In this document: piece after piece, positions 1-8,571 of the stretch
How the letters are laid out: the number at the start of each line of letters is the position of its first letter
Position numbering within the stretch: the first letter of the stretch is position 1
Assembly: GCA_944381495.1 (NCBI GenBank)
Contig: CALWLJ010000012.1
Coordinates: 41,220 to 105,219, forward strand
Reading direction: 5' to 3'
Source: an uncultured Mediterraneibacter sp.
GTDB taxonomy: Bacteria > Bacillota > Clostridia > Lachnospirales > Lachnospiraceae
DNA length: 64,000 nucleotides
Translations under genes and position numbers: made by a program
Notes under the pieces: model-generated
Databases searched by the model: none
What the model was told of the DNA's origin: nothing
Seen by the model: only the letters and a program-made list of their open reading frames with translations

Positions 1-599
1 CTGACAGTTATACGGATACTATACGGTATATGGAAGATGCGGGAATTACAACTTTCGGCTATGACAGGACGGCGTTAATGGAAATAAAAGGAGTAAAGAT
101 TGGTCTGACCGGGATTTACGAACTTGCGGAAGGAATGGGATGCGAAGATCTGTTGATCAAGAATATCGATGCTCTTGAGGAGCAGGGAGCACAGATTATC
201 ATTGTCAGTTTCCACTGGGGAACAGAAAAGGAAAACTATCCGGACGATATTCAGAAGAGCCTTGCACATTCCGCCATAGACCATGGCGCGGATCTTGTGC
301 TTGGACATCACCCGCATGTACTGCAGGGCATAGAAAAATATAACGGCAAAAACATCGTATACAGTCTTGGAAATTTCTGCTTTGGCGGAAACAGCAATCC
401 ATCTGATAAAGATACGATGATCTTTCAGCAGACATTTACAATACAGAACGGAGTGATTGCCGAGGACGATGTGACCAATATCATCCCCTGTTCGCTTTCG
501 TCTGTATCCGACCGAAACGACTATCAGCCGACGCCGCTGGAGGGCAGTGAAAAGGACCGGGTCATGGATAAGATTCAGAAGTTCAGCAGCGGTCTGTAA
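1..599 (+). CDS. CapA family metallophosphatase-like protein, C-terminal part
   Basis: The reading frame is open from the left edge (phase from base 3) to the TAA at 599, so the N-terminus lies outside the window. The visible part carries hallmarks of the CapA/PgsA (PGA_cap) branch of calcineurin-like phosphoesterases: the VSFHWGTE strand, the GHHPHVLQG metal-site motif and the VYSLGNFCFGG segment. Family members are usually surface-anchored and are linked to poly-gamma-glutamate capsule formation, but many Firmicute paralogues have no known substrate. The C-terminus is short and ends soon after the conserved core. No neighbour in the window points to capsule synthesis, so only the fold is assigned. 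Confidence 0.85.
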   Translation, partial: DSYTDTIRYMEDAGITTFGYDRTALMEIKGVKIGLTGIYELAEGMGCEDLLIKNIDALEEQGAQIIIVSFHWGTEKENYPDDIQKSLAHSAIDHGADLVLGHHPHVLQGIEKYNGKNIVYSLGNFCFGGNSNPSDKDTMIFQQTFTIQNGVIAEDDVTNIIPCSLSSVSDRNDYQPTPLEGSEKDRVMDKIQKFSSGL

Positions 600-699
600 G
601 CCAGGAACAATATAGATGGCTGCTGTGTAGGACTGTTTAGCGGAATATTGCAGATACTATTATTAATATTGAAAAAAATATCCTCTTTTTTTGATCAGA

Positions 700-729
700 T
701 TGACGAGAATGATAATCCTGTTCTATGAT
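700..729 (+). promoter_or_regulatory. Candidate sigma-A promoter
   Basis: TTGACG at 700-705 and TATGAT at 724-729 are separated by 18 bp, about 38 bp upstream of the ATG at 768. Confidence 0.5.
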
Positions 730-767
730 ACAGCCAGTTTGATTATTGAAGTAGGAGGATTTATCTG

Positions 768-1598
768 ATGAAGATGGAATTTGAGGATCGTTCAGTGGAG
801 GCAAAGAATATGAAGAATAAGATTCAGATTATTAGCCGGGATGGAGAAATCAAGGCAGAAGGACGCGCGGACGGTCAGGTGGTCCTTGCCTGGAAGGGAG
901 AATACGAAGAAGGAGATAAAATCCTTTTTTGTGTGGAAAAGACAAATGCATTTTATATGATCCGTGTAGATGACACAATGGATGAGTCTTTTGTATATCT
1001 TACCGGAAATGAGATCGTTTTTGATGTCCCCTTTGAGGAGAAAAAGTTCAGCTATAATCCAAAGTCTTTTACTGGAGAGAGACATTATCTTTCAATGCGC
1101 CCTGCAAAAGAGTATGAGACAGCTGCATATAGAAATCTGGCTGTAAATCCGATGGATCAGCATGGAGATACAGGATGCTGGCCTCATGCATCAGCAAATG
1201 TGGAAACCAGGGGAGAGTCGGTTTTTGCTGCAAGAAATGCGATCGATGGTGTACTGGCAAATGATTCGCATGGAAAGTGGCCCTATGAATCCTGGGGGAT
1301 TAATATGCAGGATGATGCGGAAATGACGCTGGAGTTTGGTAGAAAAGTAGATTTTGATCAGATTGTACTGTATACCCGGGCAGATTTCCCTCATGATAAC
1401 TGGTGGACAAGTGTTACATTCACATTTTCAGATGGCACAGAGGAAACGGTAAGTCTGAAAAAAAGTACGGAACCGCATATTATACCTGTTGCGCGCAAGG
1501 GAATTGAATGGCTGAAGTTCGGAAGACTGATCAAAGCGGATGATCCATCGCCGTTTCCTGCTCTTACACAGATAGAAGTGTATGGAACGGAAGCCTGA
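768..1598 (+). CDS. Discoidin (F5/8 type C)-like carbohydrate-binding fold protein
   Basis: This 276-residue protein starts at an ATG 9 nt after an AGGAGG at 753-758. Residues of about 10-115 form an uncharacterised beta-rich region. Residues of about 120-275 look like a galactose-binding/discoidin jelly roll: an opening YRNLAVNP, an N-A-I-D-G segment, a WGINMQDDAEMTLEFG strand pair and a closing ALTQIEVYG strand. Such domains usually bind sugars or cell-surface polymers. No signal peptide, membrane segment or catalytic domain is visible, so it appears to be cytoplasmic, which is unusual for this fold. It stands alone between the CapA-like gene and the polyamine operon. Its function is unknown. 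Confidence 0.7.
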   Translation: MKMEFEDRSVEAKNMKNKIQIISRDGEIKAEGRADGQVVLAWKGEYEEGDKILFCVEKTNAFYMIRVDDTMDESFVYLTGNEIVFDVPFEEKKFSYNPKSFTGERHYLSMRPAKEYETAAYRNLAVNPMDQHGDTGCWPHASANVETRGESVFAARNAIDGVLANDSHGKWPYESWGINMQDDAEMTLEFGRKVDFDQIVLYTRADFPHDNWWTSVTFTFSDGTEETVSLKKSTEPHIIPVARKGIEWLKFGRLIKADDPSPFPALTQIEVYGTEA

Positions 1599-1731
1599 AG
1601 ACGGCGGATCGTGATACGGTATCCTTGTTCCTTTTCCATACCGGTTCGTATAGAATTCCTGGGTGAGATTAAATAGTTTTAAACGGTTGGATTAAAAATG
1701 AACGGAATCAAGAGGATATACATATTATTTC

Positions 1732-1760
1732 TTGAATTTCCAGACATTATATGTTACGAT
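1732..1760 (+). promoter_or_regulatory. Candidate promoter of the polyamine operon leader
   Basis: TTGAAT at 1732-1737 and TACGAT at 1755-1760 are spaced 17 bp. Transcription from about 1767 would give a leader of roughly 405 nt before speA. The stretch 1599-1731 upstream holds only a weak CGGTAT/ATACCG hairpin (1617-1643) and no gene. Confidence 0.4.
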
Positions 1761-1766
1761 ACCCAA

Positions 1767-2083
1767 TGTATGGAAAGCAGATATTTGGAAGTTCTCCATG
1801 CAAATATTTTACGCGGCGGTTAGCTGCATTATTGATTGAGTTAGGAGCTCAAATTTTATAAGTTGGTTACTTTATAACCGGTGTGCATGAACGCATACAC
1901 AACTTGTGAAACGGTCAATAAGAGTAGTAAAAGTAAAAATATTTGCTATATAGACTCTAACCAAAATATCTGTTTATCTAAGAAATACCAGAAGAATGAT
2001 TTTCAATGATATTGAGATATCCTATGACACAGACACAGGCTGGGCGCCATGCTCCCGGACCTGTGTTTTTGTTTGCTCCGGGA
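1767..2083 (+). ncRNA. Structured leader RNA with terminator/anti-terminator geometry ahead of speA
   Basis: The stretch folds into nested stems found by direct complementarity. The outer stem pairs 1800-1812 with 1933-1946 (one bulged A). A second stem pairs TTATTGA at 1829-1835 with TCAATAA at 1915-1921. Inside are a TTGAG/CTCAA hairpin (1836-1852) and a three-way junction closed by 1858-1865/1900-1907, with arms GGTTA/TAACC (1865-1879) and GTGTGC/GCATACAC (1881-1900). Downstream is an intrinsic terminator (2033-2074). Its loop segment TCCCGGA (2053-2059) can instead pair with TCCGGGA (2077-2083). This is riboswitch-like architecture; I recognise no known family in it. Function is inferred only from its position upstream of polyamine genes. 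Confidence 0.5.
2033..2074 (+). terminator. Intrinsic terminator in the speA leader
   Basis: ACACAGG (2033-2039) pairs with CCTGTGT (2060-2066), with an inner GGG/CCC extension, and is followed by TTTTGTTT. It lies about 100 nt upstream of the speA ATG and so can act as a conditional attenuator. Confidence 0.65.
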
Positions 2084-2171
2084 AATCTTATTCCCTATGA
2101 AACAAAATGCTTTGCAGTATGCGGAAGCAGCGCGGATCCGGATAAGAATTCATTAGATTCCGAGGTGCAAT

Positions 2172-3656
2172 ATGGAAAGATCAAAACAGACAAGAGCGCC
2201 GATCTACGAGGCGTTGGAAAATTTTCGAAGGAACCGGGTCGTACCTTTTGATGTGCCCGGCCACAAGCACGGGAGAGGAAATCCGGAGCTTGTACAGCTT
2301 CTTGGGGAACGGTGCGTCAGTATAGACGTGAATTCCATGAAGCCTCTTGACAATCTCTGCCATCCGGTATCTGTCATTAAAGAAGCGGAAGAACTTGCGG
2401 CGGACGCATTTGGAGCAGATCATGCGTTCCTCATGGTGGGAGGGACGACTTCTGCGGTGCAGTCTATGATCCTGTCCTGCTGTAAAAAGGGCGACAAGAT
2501 CATTATGCCGAGAAATGTTCACCGCAGCGCGATTAATGCCCTGGTGCTCTGCGGGGCAAAGCCCATATATGTTAATCCGGATGTGGATCAGAAGCTGGGG
2601 ATCGCTCTTGGAATGAAGCGGGAAGACGTGATACGGGCTATGGAACAGAATCCGGACGCCGTGGCGGTTCTGGTCAATAATCCTACATATTATGGAATAT
2701 GCTCGGATCTTAGGGCGATCGTGAAGGCTGCCCACGATAAGGGAATGCTGGTGCTGGCGGATGAGGCACATGGTACACATTTTTATTTCGGAAAGGATCT
2801 TCCTGTGTCTGCTATGGCGGCGGGAGCGGATATTGCATCGGTGAGCATGCACAAGTCCGGCGGAAGCCTGACCCAGAGCTCTTTCCTGCTCACGGGAAAG
2901 GGCGTTCATCCCGGCCATATCCGGCAGATCATTAATCTGACCCAGACGACAAGCGGATCATATCTGCTGCTCTCAAGTCTGGATATATCAAGGAGAAATC
3001 TTGCGCTGCGGGGAGAGGAGTCTTTCCGTGCGGTGACGGCACTGGCGGAGTATGCCCGTGACGAGATCAACAAGATCGGGGATTATTATGCGTTTGGCCG
3101 AGAGATGATCAATGGCGACAGTATTTATGACTTTGACCCGACGAAACTTTCTATCCATACCCTTGATATCGGGCTTGCAGGGATTGAAGTTTACGATATT
3201 CTGAGGGACGAGTATGATATTCAGATTGAATTTGGAGATCTGGGAAATATCCTGGCCTATCTGTCTATCGGCGACCGGATCCGGGAGGTGGAGCGCCTGG
3301 TGACGGCGCTGGCTGATCTGAAGCGCAGATATAAGAAGGACAAGACCGGTATGCTGTCCCAGGAGTATATCGCTCCCAAAGTAGTCATGACGCCTCAGGA
3401 TTCCTTCTATGCTGCGAAAGAGTCTCTGCCTCTTGAGGAGACAGCGGGCAGGGTGTGCAGTGAGTTTGTCATGTGTTATCCTCCGGGGATCCCGGTGCTG
3501 GCGCCGGGCGAGGAGATTACGGATGAGATTATTAATTATATTGTCTACGCAAAGGAAAAAGGCTGTTCCATGACAGGACCGGAAGATGAACGGATCCAGC
3601 GGCTGAATGTACTGAAGAATTGTGAGGTGAAAGAGTATGGAAATGTGGTTTTCTGA
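2172..3656 (+). CDS. speA: Arginine (Orn/Lys/Arg-type) decarboxylase, PLP-dependent
   Basis: This 494-residue fold-type-I PLP decarboxylase has the length of the short SpeA class of Bacillus and Clostridia rather than the long E. coli biosynthetic enzyme. The PLP lysine lies in SMHKSGGS at about residue 228, and the preceding VLADEAHGTHF holds the cofactor-binding Asp and His. Arginine is the probable substrate because the next-but-one gene is an agmatinase; lysine or ornithine cannot be excluded from motifs alone. It makes agmatine from arginine in the cytoplasm. It starts after AGGTG at 2163-2167 and overlaps speE by 20 nt, indicating co-transcription and coupled translation. The long leader upstream suggests attenuation control. 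Confidence 0.92.
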   Translation: MERSKQTRAPIYEALENFRRNRVVPFDVPGHKHGRGNPELVQLLGERCVSIDVNSMKPLDNLCHPVSVIKEAEELAADAFGADHAFLMVGGTTSAVQSMILSCCKKGDKIIMPRNVHRSAINALVLCGAKPIYVNPDVDQKLGIALGMKREDVIRAMEQNPDAVAVLVNNPTYYGICSDLRAIVKAAHDKGMLVLADEAHGTHFYFGKDLPVSAMAAGADIASVSMHKSGGSLTQSSFLLTGKGVHPGHIRQIINLTQTTSGSYLLLSSLDISRRNLALRGEESFRAVTALAEYARDEINKIGDYYAFGREMINGDSIYDFDPTKLSIHTLDIGLAGIEVYDILRDEYDIQIEFGDLGNILAYLSIGDRIREVERLVTALADLKRRYKKDKTGMLSQEYIAPKVVMTPQDSFYAAKESLPLEETAGRVCSEFVMCYPPGIPVLAPGEEITDEIINYIVYAKEKGCSMTGPEDERIQRLNVLKNCEVKEYGNVVF

Positions 3657-4497
3657 TATCCACACAGACGGTGTGAAGCTGTCCATCCGCATTGAAGAGC
3701 AGCTGTTCAGCTCTCAGAGCCAGGTACAGCGGATCGACGTGCTGGAGTCACGGGATTTCGGAAAGATACTTGTGGTTGATGGAGATTTGATGCTGACAGA
3801 ACGGGACGAGTTTATTTATCATGAGATGATCACTCATGTGCCCATGGCCGTACATCCGGATGTGAAGGAAGTGCTTGTGATGGGCGGAGGAGACGGCGGC
3901 GTGGTACGTGAGCTGATCAAATACGATACGATTGAGCAGATAGATGTTGTGGAGCCGGATCCTCTGCTGGTTGAGGTGTGCAGAAAGTATATCCCGGAGA
4001 TCGCCAACAGTCTGACAGACAGCAGGGTGAATATCTATCATGAGGATGGTCTGAGATTTATTCGCTCTAAGGGGGATGCATATGATCTGATCATTATTGA
4101 TTCCCCCAATCCGTTCGGAGCCGGCGAGGGACTTTTTACCAAGGAGTTTTACGGAAACTGCTATAATGCTCTTCATGAGGACGGGATCATGATCAATCAG
4201 AATGAAAGCCCGTTCTATACAGAAGAAGCATTTCAGTGTCAGAGGATGCATAAACGGATCCTGGAGACGTTTCCGATCTGCAGGGTCTATCAGGCGCATA
4301 TCCCTTCTTATCCGTCGGGACACTGGCTCTTTGGCTTCGCTTCAAAGAAATATCACCCGCTGAACGATTTGGATAAGGTGGGATGGAAACTGCGGGGGAT
4401 TCATACGAGATACTATGAGCCGAGGCTGCATGCAGGTGTGTTTGCCCTTCCTGTTTATGTGGAGGCGTTGCTGAGAGATGTGGAGAATATTGAGTGA
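3637..4497 (+). CDS. speE: Spermidine synthase-like aminopropyltransferase
   Basis: This 286-residue protein is a SpeE-family aminopropyltransferase. It has the GGGDGGVVRE cofactor loop at about residues 84-93, the acidic DVVEPD strand end, a catalytic-region IIDSP at about residue 155 and the IPSYPSGHW substrate motif. The family transfers an aminopropyl group from decarboxylated S-adenosylmethionine to putrescine. No speD for making that donor is present in the window, while the operon also encodes the carboxynorspermidine route, so its real role here is uncertain. The IIDSP has Pro where many SpeE proteins have Thr. The ATG sits inside the end of speA, and the gene ends 54 nt before the preferred speB start. 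Confidence 0.9.
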   Translation: MEMWFSDIHTDGVKLSIRIEEQLFSSQSQVQRIDVLESRDFGKILVVDGDLMLTERDEFIYHEMITHVPMAVHPDVKEVLVMGGGDGGVVRELIKYDTIEQIDVVEPDPLLVEVCRKYIPEIANSLTDSRVNIYHEDGLRFIRSKGDAYDLIIIDSPNPFGAGEGLFTKEFYGNCYNALHEDGIMINQNESPFYTEEAFQCQRMHKRILETFPICRVYQAHIPSYPSGHWLFGFASKKYHPLNDLDKVGWKLRGIHTRYYEPRLHAGVFALPVYVEALLRDVENIE

Positions 4498-4550
4498 GCC
4501 TGTGTTGTTTTTCTGGCAGGACAGGTATGGATCAGACAGAGGAGCAGACT

Positions 4551-5408
4551 ATGTATAAGAATTTAGTGAATTTTATTGGATGTGACGGAGAGTATGAAGA
4601 CGCCGGAATTGTTCTGTTCGGCGCGCCATTTGACTCGACTACGTCATTCAGGCCAGGGACCAGATTTGCCGGACAGTCGGTAAGAAATGATTCCTATGGC
4701 CTTGAGATATACAGTCCGTATCAGGATAAAGAGCTTCCGGAAAATGTTGTTTATGACTGCGGGGATCTGGAACTTGCCATTGGAAGTTCTGAGGCTGTAT
4801 TAGGCCAGATTGCAGAATGTGCGCGACAGATTCTGGGAGACGGCAAGCTGCCGTTTATGATCGGAGGGGAACATCTGGTGACGCTGGGAAGCGTAAGGGC
4901 TGCGGCGGAGAAATATCCGGATCTGCACATTATTCATTTTGATGCGCATACAGATCTGCGGCAGGATTACCTGGGCGTTGAACTTTCCCATGCCTGTGTG
5001 ATACGGCGGTGCTGGGAAATCCTGGGAGATGGAAGGATCCATCAGTTCGGAATCCGTTCCGGCGAGCGTGAGGAATTTCAATGGGCAAGGAGCGGACATA
5101 CGGATTTTCATCCATTTAGACTGGACGGTCTGGAGGAGACGCTGAAAGAAATCGGAAATGCACCGGTGTATTTCACCGTAGATCTGGATGTGCTGGATCC
5201 TTCTGTATTTCCGGGGACTGGTACGCCTGAGCCAGGCGGAGTGGATTTCCTTACGCTGATGAATGCGGTCATCCTTGTGTGCTGTCGGGCTCATCTTATC
5301 GGATGCGACGTCAATGAGCTGTGTCCGCCCTGTGATCCTACAGGGGCATCGACAGCTGTGGCATGCAAGATCATTCGGGAGATGCTGATTGCTTTGACAG
5401 TCCGGTAA
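4551..5408 (+). CDS. speB: Agmatinase (ureohydrolase family)
   Basis: This protein hydrolyses agmatine to putrescine and urea, completing the route begun by SpeA. The manganese-site motifs are all present: GGEHLVTLG, DAHTDLR at about residue 130, SHACVIRR and DLDVLDP at about residue 211, followed by the DVNELCPP segment. The start at 4551 is chosen because GAGGAG at 4539-4544 lies 6 nt upstream and gives a 285-residue protein, normal for the family. A longer frame from GTG 4494 overlaps speE by 4 nt and would add 19 poorly conserved residues. The order speA-speE-speB supports arginine as the SpeA substrate. Confidence 0.93.
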   Translation: MYKNLVNFIGCDGEYEDAGIVLFGAPFDSTTSFRPGTRFAGQSVRNDSYGLEIYSPYQDKELPENVVYDCGDLELAIGSSEAVLGQIAECARQILGDGKLPFMIGGEHLVTLGSVRAAAEKYPDLHIIHFDAHTDLRQDYLGVELSHACVIRRCWEILGDGRIHQFGIRSGEREEFQWARSGHTDFHPFRLDGLEETLKEIGNAPVYFTVDLDVLDPSVFPGTGTPEPGGVDFLTLMNAVILVCCRAHLIGCDVNELCPPCDPTGASTAVACKIIREMLIALTVR

Positions 5409-5546
5409 GGGCAGACATGTTGGAATATGTGAATCGGGAAATCTGGATAAGATACAGTGTATATTAATAAAAAATTGTGCCATACAGGAAAATATTGACT
5501 ATAATAGGATAAAGAGAAGATAAGTACTACGAAAAGGAGAAGAAAA

Positions 5547-6749
5547 ATGGGAAAGATTATGATCATTGGCTGTGGCGGAGTAGGTAGTGTGGCGGTACAT
5601 AAATGCTGTCAAAACAGTGATGCATTTTCAGAGGTGGTAATCGCCAGCAGAACCGGCTCCAAGTGTGAAGCTTTAAAAGAAAAACTGCAGGATACAACAA
5701 AGACAAAGATCATCGCAGCTCAGGTGGATGCGGACGATACGGCGGTCCTGACAGAACTGATCCGAAAGGAAAAACCGGACGTAGTCCTGAATCTGGCTCT
5801 TCCCTATCAGGATCTGCTGATCATGGAAGCTTGTCTGGCAGCAGGGGTACATTATGTTGATACTGCGAATTATGAGCCGGAGGATACGGCAAAGTTTGAG
5901 TATAAATGGCAGTGGGAGTACGATGACCGCTTTAAGAAGGCAGGGCTTACAGCTCTGCTCGGAAGCGGATTCGATCCGGGAGTTACAGGCGTATTTACTG
6001 CATATGCCCTGAAACATTATTTTGATGAAATAAATTATATTGATATCCTTGACTGCAATGCAGGAGAGAACGGATATCCATTTGCTACGAATTTCAATCC
6101 GGAGATCAATATCCGCGAGGTTTCTGCAAACGGATCCTACTGGGCGGACGGACGCTGGGTGGAGACAAAGCCAATGGAGATCAAGAGGACCTATAATTTC
6201 CCGGAAATCGGGGAAAAGGACATGTATCTTCTTCACCACGAGGAAATTGAATCTCTGGCAAAGAATGTGCCCGGGATCAAGAGGATCCGTTTCTTTATGA
6301 CATTCAGCGAGAGCTATCTTACCCATCTGAAATGTCTTGAAGATGTGGGAATGACATCAATCGAGCCGGTGATGTACAATGATCAGGAGATTATTCCGCT
6401 TCAGTTCCTGAAAACTCTGCTTCCGGATCCGGCTTCACTGGGAGCGAGAACAAAGGGAAAGACCAATATCGGATGCATTTTTATCGGGAAGAAGGATGGA
6501 AAAGAGAAGAAACTCTATATTTATAATGTCTGCGATCATCAGGAGTGTTATAAAGAAGTGGGATCTCAGGCTGTAGCGTATACCACAGGCGTACCTGCGA
6601 TGATCGGCGCAATGCTGGTGATGAACGGAACATGGCAGAAGCCGGGAGTGTTCAACGTAGAAGAGTTTGATCCGGATCCGTTTATGGATGCTCTGAATAA
6701 ATGGGGGCTGCCGTGGAAAGTATGCGAGGATCCGGAACTGGTTGACTAG
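5547..6749 (+). CDS. Carboxynorspermidine/carboxyspermidine synthase (saccharopine dehydrogenase family)
   Basis: This 400-residue NAD(P)-dependent enzyme condenses aspartate semialdehyde with putrescine or diaminopropane and reduces the imine. The N-terminal Rossmann loop is IIGCGGVGSVAVHKC. The FDPGVTGVF and HHEEIESL segments are typical of the Lys1-like carboxynorspermidine synthase group rather than of lysine-pathway enzymes. The gene follows speB after 138 nt, with a good AAGGAG ribosome site and a TATAAT at 5500-5505 that could be an internal promoter. Together with nspC 124 nt downstream it provides the SpeD-independent spermidine branch. Polyamine specificity rests on this neighbourhood. 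Confidence 0.9.
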   Translation: MGKIMIIGCGGVGSVAVHKCCQNSDAFSEVVIASRTGSKCEALKEKLQDTTKTKIIAAQVDADDTAVLTELIRKEKPDVVLNLALPYQDLLIMEACLAAGVHYVDTANYEPEDTAKFEYKWQWEYDDRFKKAGLTALLGSGFDPGVTGVFTAYALKHYFDEINYIDILDCNAGENGYPFATNFNPEINIREVSANGSYWADGRWVETKPMEIKRTYNFPEIGEKDMYLLHHEEIESLAKNVPGIKRIRFFMTFSESYLTHLKCLEDVGMTSIEPVMYNDQEIIPLQFLKTLLPDPASLGARTKGKTNIGCIFIGKKDGKEKKLYIYNVCDHQECYKEVGSQAVAYTTGVPAMIGAMLVMNGTWQKPGVFNVEEFDPDPFMDALNKWGLPWKVCEDPELVD

Positions 6750-6873
6750 AAGAGGGAAAGTTTTTTATAAAACTGCTGATTTTCCTGGATTCTGACAGCT
6801 ATTCTGAGAATTTGTTTAGAGAGATACAATGTATGCTTTGCGGTGAAACAGGATGGAGAAGAGGAGAAAACGG

Positions 6874-8028
6874 ATGAGGAGAGACGACCTGCATACACCC
6901 TGCTATATAGTGCAGACGGAAAGGATTCGGGAGAATCTTGAAATCTTAAGAGATATCTGTGAGGAGACAGGCTGCCGGATCCTTCTGGCCCAGAAAGCAT
7001 TTTCTATGTTTTCACTGTATCCTCTGATCGGAGAGTATCTGAACGGGGCGACGGCCAGCGGGCTTTACGAAGCAAGGCTCGGATATGAGGAGATGGGCAG
7101 GGAGAACCATATTTTTTCCCCGGCATACCGGGAAGAAGAAATGGAAGAAATTCTGAGATATTGTGATCATATTATTTTTAATTCACCTGCTCAGTTCAAA
7201 AAGTACAGAACAGCGGTAAAAAAGGCAGGGCGCAGCATGGGGATGCGCATTAATCCGGAATGTTCCACCCAGGAGGGACATGCAATCTATGATCCCTGTG
7301 CTCCTTTCTCCAGGCTGGGTACTACTCTGGAAAAATTTTCAGAAGAAATGAGCCCCGAAGAAATTGCCGAGCTGGACGGTCTGCATTTTCATACTCTGTG
7401 TGAGCAGGATGCCGGCGCTCTTGCGGAGACGCTTGATGCGGTAGAATCAAAGTTCGGCAGATACCTGCCGGGGATGAAATGGCTGAATTTCGGAGGAGGA
7501 CATCATATTACCCGGAGGGATTATGACCGTGAACTGCTGAAAAAATGTATCCGGAGTGTGAAGGAAAAATATGGCGTCGAAGTTTATCTGGAACCCGGAG
7601 AAGCGGTGGCGCTGAATGCAGGAGTCCTTCTTACAGAAGTACTTGAGATCGTTGAGAACGGCATGAAGATTGCAATCCTGGATGCGTCGGCTGCATGCCA
7701 TATGCCGGATGTGCTGGAGATGCCATATCGACCGCCGCTGAAAGGCGCAGGAGACCCTGCTGATCCGGCAGAAAGGGAGGAAAAACCGTATGTGTATCGA
7801 CTGGCAGGACCTACATGTCTGGCAGGCGATGTGATTGGAGACTTTGCCTTCGAAAAACCACTGCAGAGCGGTGACAGACTTGAATTTCAGGACATGGCCA
7901 TCTATACAATGGTAAAGAATAATACCTTTAATGGAATGAAATTGCCGGATATCGTGCTGGAAGACGAAAACGGCGAATGTAAGATTGTGAGACAGTTCGG
8001 ATACGAAGACTTTAAAATGCGGCTGTGA
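6874..8028 (+). CDS. nspC: Carboxynorspermidine/carboxyspermidine decarboxylase
   Basis: This fold-type-III PLP decarboxylase removes the carboxyl group from carboxy(nor)spermidine, the last step to the triamine. The PLP lysine is in LAQKAFSMF at about residue 40. FHTLCEQ, FGGGHHITR and LEPGEAV line the cofactor site, and GPTCLAGD at about residue 312 carries the active-site Cys. The start at 6874 is chosen for the AGGAG at 6862-6866 (7-nt spacing) and the normal N-terminus DDLHTPCYIV; an in-frame ATG at 6853 would add 7 residues. It closes the polyamine gene block, and a new promoter for the metG leader follows at once. Confidence 0.92.
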   Translation: MRRDDLHTPCYIVQTERIRENLEILRDICEETGCRILLAQKAFSMFSLYPLIGEYLNGATASGLYEARLGYEEMGRENHIFSPAYREEEMEEILRYCDHIIFNSPAQFKKYRTAVKKAGRSMGMRINPECSTQEGHAIYDPCAPFSRLGTTLEKFSEEMSPEEIAELDGLHFHTLCEQDAGALAETLDAVESKFGRYLPGMKWLNFGGGHHITRRDYDRELLKKCIRSVKEKYGVEVYLEPGEAVALNAGVLLTEVLEIVENGMKIAILDASAACHMPDVLEMPYRPPLKGAGDPADPAEREEKPYVYRLAGPTCLAGDVIGDFAFEKPLQSGDRLEFQDMAIYTMVKNNTFNGMKLPDIVLEDENGECKIVRQFGYEDFKMRL

Positions 8029-8039
8029 CAGGGAACAGC

Positions 8040-8068
8040 TTGACAATCCCGCATTCCTGTGCTAACCT
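8040..8068 (+). promoter_or_regulatory. Promoter of the metG T-box leader
   Basis: TTGACA at 8040-8045, a 17-bp spacer and an extended TGC-TAACCT -10 at 8063-8068 lie directly after the nspC stop and about 30 nt upstream of the T-box stem I. Confidence 0.55.
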
Positions 8069-8097
8069 TTTTTACAGACCAGATATTGATATCGATA

Positions 8098-8377
8098 AAA
8101 GCAGTGACGAAGAGAGTACTTTGCCGGAAATTTTACAGAGAAGTTCCGTGGGACTGGAAGAGTCCCGTGCTGAGAGGAACAGGTGGAACGCAGAGGAAAA
8201 TGGCTTCTGAGCAGCGCACCGAACTGCAACAGGCAGTAAGGCTGCGATGGGTCCGCCCGTTATAGCGGAGGAGTGCTTGACGGCACTTGCTGAGATCCTT
8301 TTCGCGAGGAAAGGATGAAGAGAAGTGGTAACACGGATATTATCCCGTCTTCTTAAGTAAGAAGACGGGATTTTTTT
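8098..8377 (+). ncRNA. T-box riboswitch, methionine-specific
   Basis: The leader has the ordered T-box parts. A stem I 5' strand with AGTGACGAAGAGAGTA comes first, then the distal CAGAGAAG...GGACTGGAAGAGTCC region. A specifier loop GAAAATGGC has the ATG codon at 8200-8202. Stem III is around 8294-8315. The T-box core AGAAGTGGTAACACGG is at 8321-8336, where TGGT (8326-8329) pairs with the ACCA end of uncharged tRNA. The intrinsic terminator is at 8343-8377. The ATG specifier and the downstream metG agree. Uncharged tRNA-Met is expected to favour the antiterminator and so raise metG expression. Confidence 0.93.
8342..8377 (+). terminator. Terminator of the metG T-box
   Basis: A 13-bp stem, ATCCCGTCTTCTT (8342-8354) with AAGAAGACGGGAT (8359-8371), ends in a run of seven T. 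Confidence 0.9.
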
Positions 8378-8384
8378 GTGATTC

Positions 8385-8483
8385 GGGACAGGGTGAAGTT
8401 CAAAAAGGGACAGGGCAAATCTCGATTTGGGACACCCCGAATCTTATTTGGGGACGTAGCAAACTTCAGTTTGACTACGTCCC
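8385..8483. repeat. Array of 22-nt GGGAC units ending in a GGGACGTAG palindrome (copy A)
   Basis: GGGACA or GGGACG occurs at 8385, 8407, 8429 and 8451, exactly 22 nt apart. The last unit opens a 33-bp palindrome, GGGACGTAG...CTACGTCCC (8451-8483). The sequence between the GGGAC starts is A-rich and degenerate, often AAAYTTCA-like. The array lies between the T-box terminator and metG. Confidence 0.75.
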
Positions 8484-8571
8484 GGAACAAGAAAATTGAG
8501 TGCATTTCTGCATTTATCGGTATTAACAGCTAATATGAAGTATAGATCAGAACAGGGAAAATGGTCGAAAA

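Noticed and set aside
1767-2083. Lysine, guanidine, SAM or c-di-GMP riboswitch in the speA leader
   Set aside because: None of the conserved core sequences of those classes was found, so the leader is reported as unassigned.
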